Source: Breviolum minutum Mf 1.05b.01
Taxonomy: Eukaryota; Sar; Dinophyceae; Suessiales; Symbiodiniaceae
Length of the DNA stretch: 64,000 bases
Direction: 5' to 3'
NCBI GenBank assembly: GCA_000507305.1
Contig: DF239771.1
Span: 13,703-77,702 of the forward strand
This document shows positions 21,771 through 34,682 of the stretch, in pieces. The notes beneath the pieces are model-generated. The model was not told the origin of the DNA. It was given only the letters and a program-made list of their open reading frames with translations, and did not search any database. The translations under genes and the position numbers were made by a program. Every line of letters begins with the position of its first letter. The stretch's first letter is position 1.

Positions 21771-22431
21771 CTGCCGGAATCAGTGGATCAATTAGGAAGC
21801 GACTTGGAAGTACCCAAAATTTGGCGGAAGAAGATGGATGGCGAGCCACGAGAATCAACCGAAAAGCTATGCAAATTGGGAGAAATATGTAAGATATACA
21901 GATATACATGATAAGATGATAAGATGTATGTATATATAAAATATATGTATATGTATATATATATATATATGGTCAAGGGTGCATGCCATACATATCATAA
22001 ATATCACGTGCCTATCAACCTTCTCGAAGCTATCTTTTACTATAAAGGATGAATGATGCCATGGCTTTTCTTTATGAGAATTTTTGATGATAACGTGGAG
22101 GCACAGAGCCCAAGACCTTTGAAAAAATGTGGGAAAGTTGCACCTTTACCTTCAAACAGCTTTCCTTCAGATTCTTTTCACAAGACGTAAAGTCTTGTAT
22201 TTATGGTCTTTTTTACATGCTTTTCACAAGCTTCTCCCCATTCATGGAGCACAAATCTTTGCTAGTCACTTGGGAGTTCGAAGTCCTCTAGAATTTTTTG
22301 GGAGCCGGAATGCACTCCCTGGTGTATGAAGATCATTCCACCAAAGTTGGTTGAGTGGCTCGAACATCCCCACACAAATGTAGATATTATATTTGAAAAT
22401 CAGATCAACAATTTCAGATTGAATCGTCGTG

Positions 22432-22538
22432 CTGTTGCTCGTTCAGAAATCCTGCTAACTAGTTGATAGATAGTTTATCCCACTTACCGGGTTTTGTACA
22501 TCCCAGGTGGTTAGCAGGATTTCTGAACCATCAACAGT
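22432..22538. mobile_element. MITE-like element, family 3, copy a
   Basis: Inverted ends CTGTTG...TTCAGAAATCCTGCTAAC and GTTAGCAGGATTTCTGAAC...CAACAG around a TTTTGTACATCCC interior. Same family as 23028, 42513 and 52318; the left end here is slightly diverged. Confidence 0.7.
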
Positions 22539-22879
22539 AGTGTTTGTATACCTCGTTCACAACTGGTAGGCTGCCTTGCCCTCGACCAGCTCCCATCACC
22601 TCCACCCGTAGAGGGCCTGTGATCATTGCCAATTCTGGGGGTGACATCTATACAACTCGTTTTTTTCCATTGATTCCTTTAAGAAAAAGGACATGGCAGA
22701 TGCTTGTAATCTTACATCTGTGAATCGACGTTTCAATGATTACAGCAAACGGAGCCACAAGTTCCAATGCACAGTCTCAGCCTTCAGCAAGAATCATCTT
22801 TAAAGAAAAACATGTTCATCTCTCACAAATTCCAGCTGATCTTGCAATTGTCACAGTCTATTTTTTGGGGGGCACTTAC

Positions 22880-23686
22880 TTCAGGGTCACAAGTCCTCCT
22901 CCGGGGTTTTCACCCAGGTGTGTGCCTATGGAATGGGATCCAAAGTTGCCCCAAACATAGAGCCTGGAGCTGCAAAAACGACCACCAGCTGAAGATCTAG
23001 GCTCCATTGAGGCCATACTGTTGATGGTTCAGAAATCCTGCACCACCTGGGATATATAAAACCCTGTAAATAGTTGGATAAACTACCTATCACCTGGTGC
23101 AGGATTTCTTCCACCAACAGTAGGAAAAATCATGAAAAATCACCATGCTTTTTTGCTTGTGTTTTTGGAAAAATCACCACACGTGTCATTGGAATTCATC
23201 GAGTCATCACACAAGACAAGTTTGCTTGGAGAAAGTCTTGTACCGGTGGTGAAATCTTAGTCATGGGGGATTGGGGATCAGGAAATATCAGCTGATGCAC
23301 CCATTTCAGCAGAAAAATTCTCAATCTCAACCACAAGATTGTCTCACTTCCAAATCCCATCTCATCTCCCCGCACCATGTCTCGCCCATGTTTTAGGCAT
23401 CCCAACTGCCCCTTCTCATCGATGGCACCACCGAAATCTGGGCCGAAGGAGACCTTCTTCCAACCGTTGGCATTTTCCTCGAACCTGCAGGGCACAACGA
23501 ACCGAGCTAAAGTGACAAGTGTGATGAAAAATGGTGATAAGATGCAGCTGGGACTGAAAAAAAGAGGTACAGTATACCAATGTACAACCCTAAAAAAACT
23601 TAACAACTGGCATCTCTAAAGTTGATTGTAGGCCATGGGTACTGAAGTCCAACATGGAATTTGAGAGAAACACCCAAAAAAAAAGG

Positions 23687-23725
<39 letters not shown>

Positions 23726-25260
23726 TTCTTCTTCTTCTTCTTCTTCTTCTTCTTCTTCTTCTTCTTCTTCTTCTTCTTCTTCTTCTTCTTCTTCTTCTTC
23801 TTCTTCTTCTTCTTCTTCTTCTTCTTCTTCTTCTTCTTCTTCTTCTTCTTCTTCTTCTTCTTCTTCTTCTTCTTCTTCTTCNNNNNNNNNNNNNNNNNNN
23901 NNNNNNNNNNNNNNNNNNNNNNNNNNNNNNNNNNNNNNNNNNNNNNNNNNNNNNNNNNNNNNNNNNNNNNNNNNNNNNNNNNNNNNNNNNNNNNNNNNNN
24001 NNNNNNNNNNNNNNNNNNNNNNNNNNNNNNNNNNNNNNNNNNNNNNNNNNNNNNNNNNNNNNNNNNNNNNNNNNNNNNNNNNNNNNNNNNNNNNNNNNNN
24101 NNNNNNNNNNNNNNNNNNNNNNNNNNNNNNNNNNNNNNNNNNNTCGTTCTTCTTCTTCTTCTTCTTCTTCATCTTCATCTTCATCTTCATCTTCTTCTGC
24201 CCCTTTCCTTGAAATAAAGGATGTATAAGGAACTAGCCCCGCAAAACTTCCATCTCCCATCCAGGCTTCCGTACCACTCCATTCGCTTGGGCCACAGCAC
24301 GTCGCTGTTTTCACCGCCCGGGATGGCGCTGTGGCGGCCCCAAATGAAGACCTGTACACGGCCACGAGGTCAACAGAAACGCTTGATATAGGGCTTCTTA
24401 AAGTATGGATAGGGATCGCCAAACATTTCAGGTACGGAAAATGGAGCTACTCACCTTGATAAGCTGTATGTAAGGCTTATGTAAGGGAAAACCCACACCA
24501 AAAATAACCTTAAGGTTCAGTACCTCCATTTTAGGTACCTGAACATGTTGGCGATAGGCAAAACTCAGAACTGTTGTTATCCAAATTTGATCAATAGTTG
24601 AGAGGTATTGGTTGTTCATCATTGTTGATAGCAATGGCAACAAATAGTATTGATCTTTTGTTGATAATATGTTGAAGGATCAATTTTGATAAATATCTAA
24701 TAGTTTCTGTGATCCGTATAGATTCATTGACTTTAGTTGGTTCAGTAACTAATCACAACTAGTGATATCATTTGTAGCAAACATTGTTGATAAATCTCTA
24801 CAGTATCATTTAATCTTCTATTTTGAAAGCAAGATGTTGCCACACTCATCAAAGGTTATAGGTCAAGTTGAATTTTCAGAAGACGCCAGCCCTCAACACC
24901 TGGAACACCTATGAAGATCCTGCATACCTTCCGAATCTGCCATTTCAAAATGTTGTCTCGACATGTTTCTTATCTTCACTCCTTTAGCATTCTCTTCCCA
25001 CTACACGCTACATACATGTTCGAAAGCCATCAAGACTCCAAACATGTCGAGACAGTTTGAATCCATCTTTCTCGATCCCGAAAGGCTGACTCTACGCCGC
25101 TTAGAGTCTCTTGTATTTGGGGTTATACAGTTAACCTCAACCCGCGGTTCTGTAGCTGTCCAACTGGGACCCGGGGCCTGCTGTTTGGTCTCGGGACTTT
25201 TGGCCTTCACAGGCTCTAAAACTGCAAGGCTGAAGGTGGCCACTCCACCAGCAACAAGAA
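22880..25260 (-). CDS. RCC1-repeat protein, partial four-exon model (RCC1L/Fmp25-like?)
   Basis: Exons on the minus strand: 25136-25260, 24238-24351, 23407-23484, 22880-22963; all phases agree. The first encodes a hydrophobic segment (VLVAGGVATFSLAVLEPV), a possible membrane anchor. The second starts VFIWGRHSA, a typical RCC1 strand. The third ends GPDFGGAIDEKG, and the split Gln codon joins it to LYVWGNFGSHSIG in the fourth, restoring the RCC1 signature GxxxxGAIDEKGQLYVWG. Donors are GT, GC and GT (GTAAGT at the last). The second intron contains the TTC/GTC microsatellite and the 262-base N gap. An N-terminal anchor followed by RCC1 blades recalls mitochondrial RCC1L/Fmp25 proteins, but RCC1 repeats serve many roles. 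Missing are the true start and later blades. Confidence 0.7.
23028..23120. mobile_element. MITE-like element, family 3, copy b, with TA target duplication
   Basis: CTGTTGATGGTTCAGAAATC at one end and GATTTCTTCCACCAACAG at the other, flanked by TA on both sides (23026-23027 and 23121-23122). TA duplications and inverted ends suggest mobilisation by a Tc1/mariner-type transposase. It lies inside an intron of the RCC1-like gene. Confidence 0.75.
23688..24190. repeat. (GTC)n/(TTC)n microsatellite with a 262-base N gap
   Basis: GTC repeats change to TTC repeats (to 23881), then N from 23882 to 24143, then TTC and TTCATC repeats. The tract is intronic in the RCC1-like gene. Homopolymeric peptides in six frames are artefacts. 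Confidence 0.9.
24428..24542. mobile_element. MITE-like element, family 2, copy a
   Basis: Inverted ends TCAGGTACGGAAAATGGAG and CTCCATTTTAGGTACCTGA. The interior shares the TTATGTAAGGGAAA / TTCCCTTACATAAG motif with the copy at 38160-38280. Confidence 0.7.
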
Positions 25261-27700
25261 CTCAGCCGAGGAGTTCGGCAAGGTGGGAAAGCATGGTGAC
25301 AGGCATGAGGATTTTGATGATGCTTCGATGGTTATGTATAGTTAATATATATATATACATGCGCTTGTTGGTATCATCACTATCATTGTTGCCGCTTTCA
25401 TTGTCTGTATCATCATTATGTTCAATAAAAATTGTTATCTAGAATCTAGTATCTAATATGTGTGCATGTTACTTCTTTATGATTGTCATTGCTACTAGTA
25501 TTACTACTAGCATTATTAGCATCAATATAAGTACCACATTACTATTGGATATAGGTATAATTGCAATCATAGTCATCATCACTGTTTTATTATGAGTTGT
25601 TCTCATTGTTACTGTTGAAATTATATACTACTACCGCCTATTACCAGTGCTATTGCTACTGTACACTGAATTGCTAGAATCATGATGATGATTATGATGA
25701 CGACGACGATGACGATGACGATGACGATGACAATATGCCCATGACACCGTCAATGCATGATAATGATGATAATATCGTGAGAGTCGTAATGCTCATGATG
25801 ATAAGGACTATGATACTTATGATTATGATGATCATGGTTTGATCATGATCATCATGATGAGATGGCTGTCCATTGGCAGAACCTCCATGCAGTCAGGGTC
25901 AAGTGATCCCCACCGCAAGTCAGTCTTATCTCCACTCAGGGGAAAAAAAATCTAGATATGAAAAAAGGTATCCGGTTCATGATCTAAACAACTACCGCAC
26001 ATAATTATATAGATATCATATATACTGCGTATATAAATACACATAATACCTGGAAAATAAACTATGATATGATAATCATGCTAAAACTACTTTTGGGAGC
26101 TGCGTCATATACTCTCACTTGCAAAATGAATCTGCCAAGCCACGGTGGGTCTTTCGTCGCTCAACAAACCTCCAACGGAAATCTTTCGGAAATTTCAAGT
26201 GGAATGACCTCCTGTCATTTCATTGGGAGTCAATGTGGAAAATTGAGTTGATGGGCCAAATTGTGGCCCAACAATATAATATTGTAGTGAACATCTGAAT
26301 ATCCTCCAGAAAAAAGTGTGGGTATCTTGGTATCTTGTTCTCCCCGTTTGTTGGCATTCGTTTGCGTCACAAAAACAAACTTCAGGACCCAAATGATCTC
26401 AACTGAGCTGCTACCTTCGAAAATTGGGACATGCACACTCCCACAAAAATGGAACCTGCCGATGAACGCCGACAACCAAAACAAGAGATTCCAACTTTGG
26501 AAATCATCGTTTTCAGGCTCCATCCTTTGTTTTGGATCATGTTTTTTTTTGAGTTTTCTCATTGGTTCGTTTTTGGACATTTTCAGATTTGAAGTTTCAA
26601 TGATTTTCGGAGGTTTCTCACCCTGTTTTTACCAGCAGGTGTAAGGGGGTCCGCCACCACGCGGACCCTGCCTTCGAGATTGCCGTAGCACCTGAGTCAG
26701 GAGTCTAAGGATGACGTTAAATTACGAGTTCCTAGTTTGCTATGGTGGGGAATAGTAGAATATATTATATATATATAATTATTATAAATATATATATATA
26801 TATTAGGGGACTCCAATTTCTAAAACACCTTGAATTCTCTTCTGATGCTGTCTGTGAACTATCATTTAAGAACCTGATACCAGTATTTTTGGTGTATTAT
26901 TGGAGAAATTCCCACTTTTCATCACTAACTTGAGTGGGGCCCTTCACCACCACCGCTGCTCCAACGGTTTTTTGGGTTCCAGGCGGAAGCCACATGCGAT
27001 TGCATGACGCTGAAAATCTGCTCCTGAGCTGTCGTTCAAGAATCCACAAAAATCGCCCAAATTTCCAACAAAACACCTGTTGAGACTATTGAAAATTAGT
27101 ACATTCCAAAACGTTCTATCATCAATGCAACAAACAACTCGGTAAATAACTTGGAAATCTTGTATTCATGATACAAGTATGTACTGAATATGTCCATTTA
27201 GCAGTTGGCCCACCACGTTTGTGGGTGTGTCACAAAAGAAGCTGTGCATAATGCATATTAGCTTGACACCTTACAAAAAAAAAAACATGGCAGTAAATGA
27301 TGGGAGATTTGAAAAAACCTGAATTCATCCCAGAATGGTACTTCCAAAAGGCTTCCAAAGGACCAAATCGGCACCCGAATTTCAAATCCACCTCCCTCCT
27401 TCTCCAAAGCTAAGGAACTTGCAAATGCCGTGCTCAAGACGCAAGCATCATGTGCATGTGAAAAGTGCTTGTCTAACTGCTGCTATTATTCTTGTAGTGT
27501 ATTCGAATGTATCCCCTTCTAAGGGTACCAAATTTCGAAACCCTGAAGTTCATGAAGCTAAGCCAAAAAGCGTGCGGCGTGGAACACAATATATCTTCCT
27601 CCTAAAAAGTAACATGAGCCCCAAAATAGCATCTTCCCAACCCTTTGGGATGGTTTTCTATTTTTAGTTTGTGGGGAGGGAAACTCAAGCCTCATCATGA
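25261..27700. other. No supportable gene
   Basis: Contains ATC/GAT-rich simple sequence (about 25,500-25,860), (TA)n runs near 26,040 and 26,760, and short open frames near 26.3-26.6 and 27.4 kb without convincing boundaries. Confidence 0.3.
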
Positions 27701-27758
27701 CTTTGAAGATGATAAGCTGCTGACTCCTTGCCTATCGGATATCGCGACCTTTCAATAC

Positions 27759-27841
27759 CTGACCCTTTCCCTGTCCGGCTACGGTGGCTCCACATCTGCT
27801 TAAGAAGCTGCAGTTTTTCCGGGCACAGTTTTCCGTGGGAT
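27759..27841 (-). CDS. Candidate exon, two frames open
   Basis: Good boundaries (CTTTTGTTCCACAG acceptor, GGTCAG|GTATTG donor). One frame reads ENCARKNCSFLSRCG, the other HGKLCPEKLQLLKQM. Exon status is better supported than the frame. Confidence 0.4.
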
Positions 27842-28573
27842 CTGTGGAACAAAAGCACATCACCCAAAAGTCCAAGGAAATTTGGAGTTCTTCTATGCAA
27901 AAACTTTTGAGCTGCCTGAGCCACACCTGTGTGGTTCACCAAAAAAAACATGTCGATTTCTTTCTTTTAACAAGATCTCGTTCTCGAAGATCTTCCAAGA
28001 AACTGAGTCACATGATGTTGCAAATGTATACAAAGGTCACATAGAGAATTTTCTTGTTGGAATTGGATCTCTTCTGTTGGTGTCTTGCCTTTCCAACCTG
28101 AGTCACAAGAAAAGATCTGCAGGTACAGCTTGGTTGATTCGGTGATTCTGTGATTCTTACGGGTTTGGGGGAGCTTAATCCCTACCAATAATATAGCATA
28201 ATCCAGGTCATAGTTCTCGTTTTGGCTCAAAAGTGTCAGAAGATTTGGAAATATTGGGTGGCCATATCATAGATATATATATATATATATATTGATAGAT
28301 TCTATTTGTATACGTAATGATTATATATATACATATACAGTGTATATTCATATACATATATACATACATCAACCAACCAATCAGGGGCCGTTTTTACGTG
28401 CAGAAACAACAACTATCCAAGATTCCCTACCTGCACGCCAGCGTTTCAATGCAGTCTCAATAGGCAACTGGGTCACTGCAGGTCCTACCAAGGTTGCCAT
28501 TTTTTCACCCAACTGACCTGTAGAAAAAGGTGTTCATGTCATCCAGCTGGCCGCTGGCATGCTTTTTTCATAC

Positions 28574-28702
28574 AATCTCTGGATTTGAAAATCCAAGGAT
28601 ATTTTTTGAAGACTGCACTCGTATCCAAGAAATGCATAGAAATGCTAGACGGTATCATCGCCTTAGGTGGAGCAGGACCAAAAGATATTACTTCAACAAG
28701 GC
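28574..28702 (-). CDS. Internal exon, unknown protein
   Basis: From a TAG acceptor to a GTATGA donor, 42 codons (VEVISFGPAPPKAMI, HFLDTSAVFKKYPW). The antisense strand is also open and encodes a basic, hydrophobic peptide, but without splice sites. No family recognised. (TA)n tracts flank it at 28.27-28.37 and 28.9 kb. Confidence 0.45.
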
Positions 28703-29213
28703 CTACAGAAGTACTTCAATTAAGGGGCTGAAAAAAGTCATTACTGTTGTCATAGTAGCCATTCTGTTTATCCTTCCCTTTAGTACTGAATACTGGCAAT
28801 TGTACAATCAAATGTTTGTATGTGTACATATATGTCTATGTAAATATCGAGTTGCCTAGAGGAAAAAAAACATGTAAATATATACACAGGATTTATCATA
28901 TATATATATATATAGAGAGAGACGTATATTATATATTCATGTTCCAGGTCATATCCCAGTGGCTTTGGATATAGGTAGAGTAATTTAACTGATTGAAGGA
29001 TAGGTATATTCAATTTTGAACATAAAACTGACTATATGTGATTGTATATGATTTGAGTCGGCGTGCAATGCAATAGTTGCTCCAAAATCTGTAAACAATT
29101 CGGAAGAAATTACCAAATAAAAATTAAAACCTTCATCTGAGATGACACAGCTTCCAAGTTCACTCAACCCGCTCTTTTTCCAATCCCCCCCAAGCAACAA
29201 AAAACCGCGAAAC

Positions 29214-29334
29214 CAAAGATATCAGCAACTTCGTTGGCGCCCATCCTCCACTCCCCCGAAACGGCACCTTGCAAAGCTTCCAAGCTGCCCAAAAGCCTGG
29301 GGACAGGCCTCGGGGAATCTCCGAGCAAACGAAA
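29214..29334 (-). CDS. Internal exon, unknown protein
   Basis: Acceptor with a pyrimidine tract (CCTTTTACCCAAGAAG) and GT donor; 40 codons in phase 0 with one base over (LGDSPRPVPRLLGSL, SGEWRMGANEVADI). All three frames of the plus strand are partly open too, which misleads ORF finders here; the minus call is chosen on boundaries and composition. Confidence 0.5.
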
Positions 29335-29349
29335 CTTCTTGGGTAAAAG

Positions 29350-31050
29350 GACAAAGCGCTAGGTTTGCACCCCCACAAATTCATCAAAAAACCCGTAGCC
29401 TCAAACAAAAAAGCACAGTCTGCTTTTTGGTCTGCCCCTTTCAAGCGAGCTAAATTTCATACAACTGATAACTGTCTGCCCTTTTTTTTCATTGCTCATT
29501 TGGCATCCTTTTTTGTTGACGGTTGATTCAAATCGTCAAATTTTTGTATTTCAGTTGGTTTGGCCGGTGAAGGAGAAACAACAGTTGTATTTTTGAGTGG
29601 TTGCATTCGGAAGTTGCTCACATTGAGGAAACTTCAAACTACTATGTCATACTTGAGAGAAAAATCAGGGCCAATGCCTTGCAAAAAATATCATCATCTA
29701 TTTACCAGCTTAGGTTATCCTTATCCCTGCAATCAATACCCCCAACAATCTTTGAACACTGCGTCATGGAGAGTTGTTACGTGATCTTCAGGCCCCCTCC
29801 ACCTAAGTAAGGCCGGGATCAGTTCATGGCTTGGCCAATAAACAGGTCCTTTCTTCAACCAGCCTGGTCCTCTCACCCGGACTTCAGCCTCGCCTCCATA
29901 CCTGCGTCATGAAGACCTGAGCTTTGTTTCGTTCAGCAAGCAGCCTACCCTATGAAACTCTATGTTTGCTGGTTGTTCTTCTTTCTTCTCTGTTGTTTCT
30001 TGATTCATAGTTGTTCTTTGTTCTTTCTCAATTCTTAATTCTTCTTTCTTGTTTCATGTTTGTTCTTTGTTCTTTCTTGTTTCATGCTTGTTCCTTGTTC
30101 TTTCTCGCTTCTGTCAAACAATAACACAAAAAACCTGAGCAAGTGATATGACGCTAATCCTGGAAATTTCAAAAAAAAAGGAGAAATATGGAAAAATCCA
30201 TGAAGAAAGATGTACCTTTGCCGGGTGACATCATCATTCTCCACACCATGGGTTTCAGTGGCGCAGCAAAACAACATCATGCCACTTCTCGAGACTTATC
30301 GTATGTCTGACTGAGGGGGTTGGTCCAAAAAGCAAACAGTCATAATCACAACAAGCTGCAACATACCCTTTCAAAGAAACTACTGTACTATCGCATACCC
30401 TTACATGGAACCTTTGTAGCAGCACCTCTTACCCCATCAAATAGTGGACATCCAAAGGATCCGAGAATCACAGTGATTATAATAAACCTCTAGAACATCT
30501 CCAGTTCCAGTGACATCCTTCATGTTGTCACGTTTCGACGTTGGGATCCATTTGGGGCGTCCGGCTCCAGCAGAGCGATCACATGGCTTCCGATGCTTCC
30601 GGAAATTCCGGTGCTGATAGAAACTTTGTATCTCATGTTCTCCCTATACAAAACCAAGATGAAACCATACATCCACCGGGTTGATCCATGTAGATCATAT
30701 TTCCTGAAAGAACTGTATCTCTGTGTCTATACTATCAATTGAAATTCATTGGATACCTCAAGATTTCCATGTCAGCACATGCAGGTCTATGATGAAGGCT
30801 TCAAATCTCTTTTTTCTTCAGCAGTTTAACGTGTTCCAAGGTAAAATTGATCACTGAAATCCTGCAGAAAGACGTAGTTTATCGCATCTTTAGGAACGGT
30901 GTATCCAGGCAGAATGCAACAAAGAAAGTTGCCGGTTCCTGAAAAAGATTGGAAACCTTGGAATGTGCATTAAAAAAATATATGTATCACATATACATTG
31001 AGAGAGAGAGAGAGATAGATATTGGGTGTAGAAACCACATATGTAGTGAA
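29350..31050. other. No supportable gene
   Basis: Includes a TTCTT/GTTCTTT-rich simple tract (29,980-30,110). A plus-strand frame at 29,585-29,806 (LHSEVAHIEETSNYY) is protein-like but isolated and opposite to the neighbouring genes. Confidence 0.3.
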
Positions 31051-31069
31051 GGCATGTGAATGTGTCATT

Positions 31070-32629
31070 TCAGATGCCGATTTTCATTGAAGAGTGCTTT
31101 CTGCACACTGAGGCAAGTATTCCCCAAATGGAGAAACACCAAAGATGTAACTGCTCCAACAAATGTCAGTCCATGGCTGCCATGTGTCGGGCAAATCATA
31201 AAAATGGAAACCTCGAAATTCTTCATTCATTTCATTCTCAAACCATTCTTGGGAGCCCCAATCCTTGGCTGGCATTGTGTGACATGATTCGTCACGTTGA
31301 TTCGATTTGATGACCTGAAACCATGACCTCCAAGTGCCGAGAAAAAACTCCTCCTTGCTCCACTTGCCATTCTCGTTCTTGAAGGCGGCCGAACGAATCT
31401 GGCGGATTCGAAACTCTGCAATAGACATGAAGTTCTAGGAGTGCTGCAACGACTTTACAAGAGTATATACATCTTGTAATATAATCTTTCATGTGTGCCA
31501 GATCAACTATTATTGGATTCCTGTTGGATTCACTACATTTTTTTGAGAAAAATGATGTCAAAGCTGGATCGTCATGTATCTTCAGATGATTTTTGAATTC
31601 AGAATACTTGAAATTCAACCCTTGAATGGCTGGTGAACTCCAGTTGTGCAATGCAAATAAAGTAAATAATTTGGATCTACCTCCCACCAAGTAACCGTGG
31701 CATTTTTAAAGATTTATACGGTTTCCTTACTGAAAATGTAGTAATCCTGGTGGTGACTGGAATCCCGGGTGGGGGGTTAAACGGTCAACCCAACAAATAA
31801 TCCAATCTCTGCCTTGGGTCATATTTTAGTAACTTCACCAACCTGAGGATTCCGGTCATGAATCTCTTTCGTTACATCGGAAGGATTCCTCCGTCCATTG
31901 AAACTACCTTTTGAGATCCTTTTGAGGTGATTTTGGTAGAAAGCTATAGCTATATACCTTGATAACTCACCGATTTTTTTCATTTCACACCCTTCCTCCC
32001 CCCGAAACGCCGTAAAGCATCGCCTTTCCTCCCGGGGCCGTCTTCAAGACATCGCTGGTACCGTCTAAACTGCGGGGTGGCTGGCTTCATTCAGGTCGCT
32101 GCGTGAAAGCTTGGGGACTTGGCGTGATGATTCACTTGTCTTATCTAACCGGGGATGCCTAATGCGAGTAAGACCCAGTGAGAACCAACAAGAATCAAAA
32201 GGAGACCCATTGAATCTACGCTGGTAAAATGATTTCACCAAGAATAATCAAACCATCATCAAAACATCGCCCTTTGCATGGAAGTTTAATCCAATTGTCA
32301 ACCATCAAACCGGATTCCGTTTTGCAAGAGGTTTCCATCCCTTTTCCCTTTTTGTCCCCTATGCTTGCTCCAACTCGATCATTGTATATACAGTATCTTT
32401 TGCCGCGTTCCTGCCCACCAATTTTCAATCTCTCAAAAAATCTCACCTTCAAACCTCCTCCCAATCAACCACCCTCCACCAACCCACCCTCTCCGCCCAA
32501 CCTAATGGCAAAAGAAGCAGCTTGCCATGTCTTCTCAAAGATCAAAACATAGCTGTCAGGATCTACTTCTTGACACCTCATGGGTGGGTCTGTTGCGTCC
32601 CAGGTTGGTCCACTTGAAAAGGAACCCAT
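31070..32629 (-). CDS. Complete seven-exon gene model, 192-residue unrecognised protein
   Basis: Exons: 32502-32629 (start MGSFSSGPTWD; an in-frame ATG lies 15 bases upstream), 32220-32363, 31991-32069, 31867-31903, 31315-31415, 31212-31263, 31070-31107 with a TGA stop. Every junction agrees in phase. Donors are GT except a GA donor after exon 4; introns are 138, 150, 87, 451, 51 and 104 bases. Readable segments include DSYVLIFEKTWQAAS, VDNWIKLPCKGRCFDD, KAMLYGVSGGG, KNENGKWSKEEFFLG and DWGSQEWFENEMNEE. The protein is acidic, Trp/Phe-rich, with no signal peptide or transmembrane segment evident. No known domain seen. Gene order suggests membership of the minus-strand cluster. Confidence 0.6.
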
Positions 32630-32699
32630 GGATAGAATGACCATGGGTAATGGTGTGTGGTATCCCAACGGAAGTCTGTCAGCATTTTGGAAAAAAAAA

Positions 32700-34680
32700 A
32701 CTAGGCCATATCAACCTGAAGCTTCATGAACCTTCTCTCACCTCCTGTGCATCGATGTATGGTGTGTTTTTGGAAATATCGATAGGTGAATCATATTGGT
32801 TCACTAACCTCGATTTCATTACCTTACCTTGAAATATCGGGAATTTTGTTGTTTTAAAGTACCTTTTTGGGTGCCTACGTCACCAAGACCTTGGCACCTG
32901 CTGACCTTTCAATTGTCCAAGGGACTCAGCATAGAAGTCATGGGCACTGAGACACGACTGTACCTCCTGCCAGAAAATCAGAACTATCCTATGAGCAGGG
33001 CTACTTGTGCTTCACAATATGACAAGTCTTCCAAGGTATGGCATTTTTTAGCGATTCACATGTTGAGAAACCTTGAAATTATCCGTGCCATCTTTGCATC
33101 TTGTTGACCGCCACAAAGTGTTTTCATCCTAACTAACAGCGACCTTTTTTGGGGTCCGATTTATGATGAAGGAAGTTTCACAAAAATTAAAAAAATAGTG
33201 TCTTGACTGTGACTTCAAGCTGCCCATTTCTTCCCCAGTTTTTATCCACCTCCAAGACACACCAAGATATTTGCCAACACCTAAACTTCAAAAAAAGAAA
33301 AAAAAAAAAAAAAACCTCCGCCCAACACTCCTGTGGGGTGTAATCTGTCCGAAGGTTCCACACAACAGCAAAGTTCCTCCCCGGTTAAGCTTGCTGTTGC
33401 TGCATCGTGGAAGATTGCCATTTGTACTTTTTGCAGAAAGTTCTGGTTTTTGGAAAGAAAAACACGGATGTGTACTTATCGCATGGTGTCCCGATACTGC
33501 AATATGTAGAGAGAGAGAGAGAGAAACAAATAGAGATGTCAAAACATGTCAGTCAATCTATTGGGGTTTCCTAAAATGGTGGTACCCAACAACCATGGGC
33601 TTTCCAACTAAAAATGATCATTTTGGGGTGCTTGGGGGTACCACCATTTTAGGAAACACCCATATGTCATATGTCATTTTTTTCCAAAAATTCATTGGTT
33701 CCGTTTTCAATCCTTCAACTCCGGGTCCCTCCAGGTCCCTCCAATCTCCGTCCTTTCTTTTACGGGGGCGCCAGGGTAGCCGGAGCCTAACGTGCTCAAG
33801 GTGATCGCCCACCAAATTTTAAAAAAAACGGATACCTGACAAAATTCAATTGGGAACTTGATTTTAAAAGAAGAAATCACCAATTCTTTCATCATCACCT
33901 GGCCACTGTTGCCATATTTCGATGTGACTCTATAGATCTCAATTGTAAATCGTGACAATGGGACTGGAAATTGAATTGGTTCACTTGAAAAGAGAATGTA
34001 TGGGAATATTCAGCAAATACTACTGCTCCAGCACCAAATCCTGCATGAATCCCGAAAAATTGGGTTGCGGAACCAATATTAATGGTAATACACAGTGGCT
34101 CATGCTTGCAACTTGCGGCCAAGCCCGTCCAAGCCGCCAAAAAAGGCCATTTGAGTCTGGGAGTTCTAACTAACGTTCAAAGAATGGATAATTGGAATGC
34201 CAAAGATATGGTAAAAAAATACCAACTTCATACAAGTACATGCATTCATTTACAGCATATACATTGCATATATTCTCTGGTACAGGATAGCAGTCGATCA
34301 TCCACCATGTCTAGATGTGTTTCCTGTTGGAAAATGGAGGCTTGGGAACCCCGGTGGAGGGTATCAGAGCGGCTTTTTGGAAGATGTTTCAAAGTTGCAT
34401 GGATTTCACGAAGGCTTTGCTACATGAAAAGAACATGAACTTTTCAGTGGATCCTTTCGTAGGTCAGTCGGCCTCTCTTGATCTATATTAAATATATAAT
34501 CAATATATTCTAATAATATGTAGATATATGTTATATGTGCAGTTGTACTATGGCTTCAAATGATTCCATCAACTAAAGGTCACCCAAACATGACTAAACG
34601 ATACTAAACAACGAATTTCCGGTAAGGACATCTCTATATTTCACCCAGATATTCATCCGTTATCTAATGGACCTGTCATA
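32700..34680. other. No firm gene; one MITE-like element
   Basis: Open segments near 33.4, 33.75 and 34.0 kb are readable on both strands without matching splice sites. A minus-strand frame at 33,900-34,130 (FFGIHAGFGAGAVVF) is protein-like but unsupported. Confidence 0.3.
33563..33665. mobile_element. MITE-like element, family 1, copy b
   Basis: Ends GGGGTTTCCTAAAATGGTGG and CCACCATTTTAGGAAACACC with GGTACC-containing subterminal repeats, matching copies at 5020 and 47474. Confidence 0.75.
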
Positions 34681-34682
34681 CT

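Noticed and set aside
23600-24422. Frames of 180-270 codons of Ser, Phe, Glu or Arg runs
   Set aside because: They read through a trinucleotide repeat and a 262-base N gap; only the RCC1-type exons on either side are supported.
28190-28230. Dinoflagellate spliced-leader relic (TTTTGGCTCAA at about 28,213)
   Set aside because: Only 11 bases match and the rest of the 22-base leader is absent; chance is likely.
29585-29806. Plus-strand ORF LHSEVAHIEETSNYY...
   Set aside because: Protein-like, but its only possible partner upstream is antisense to a better minus-strand exon.
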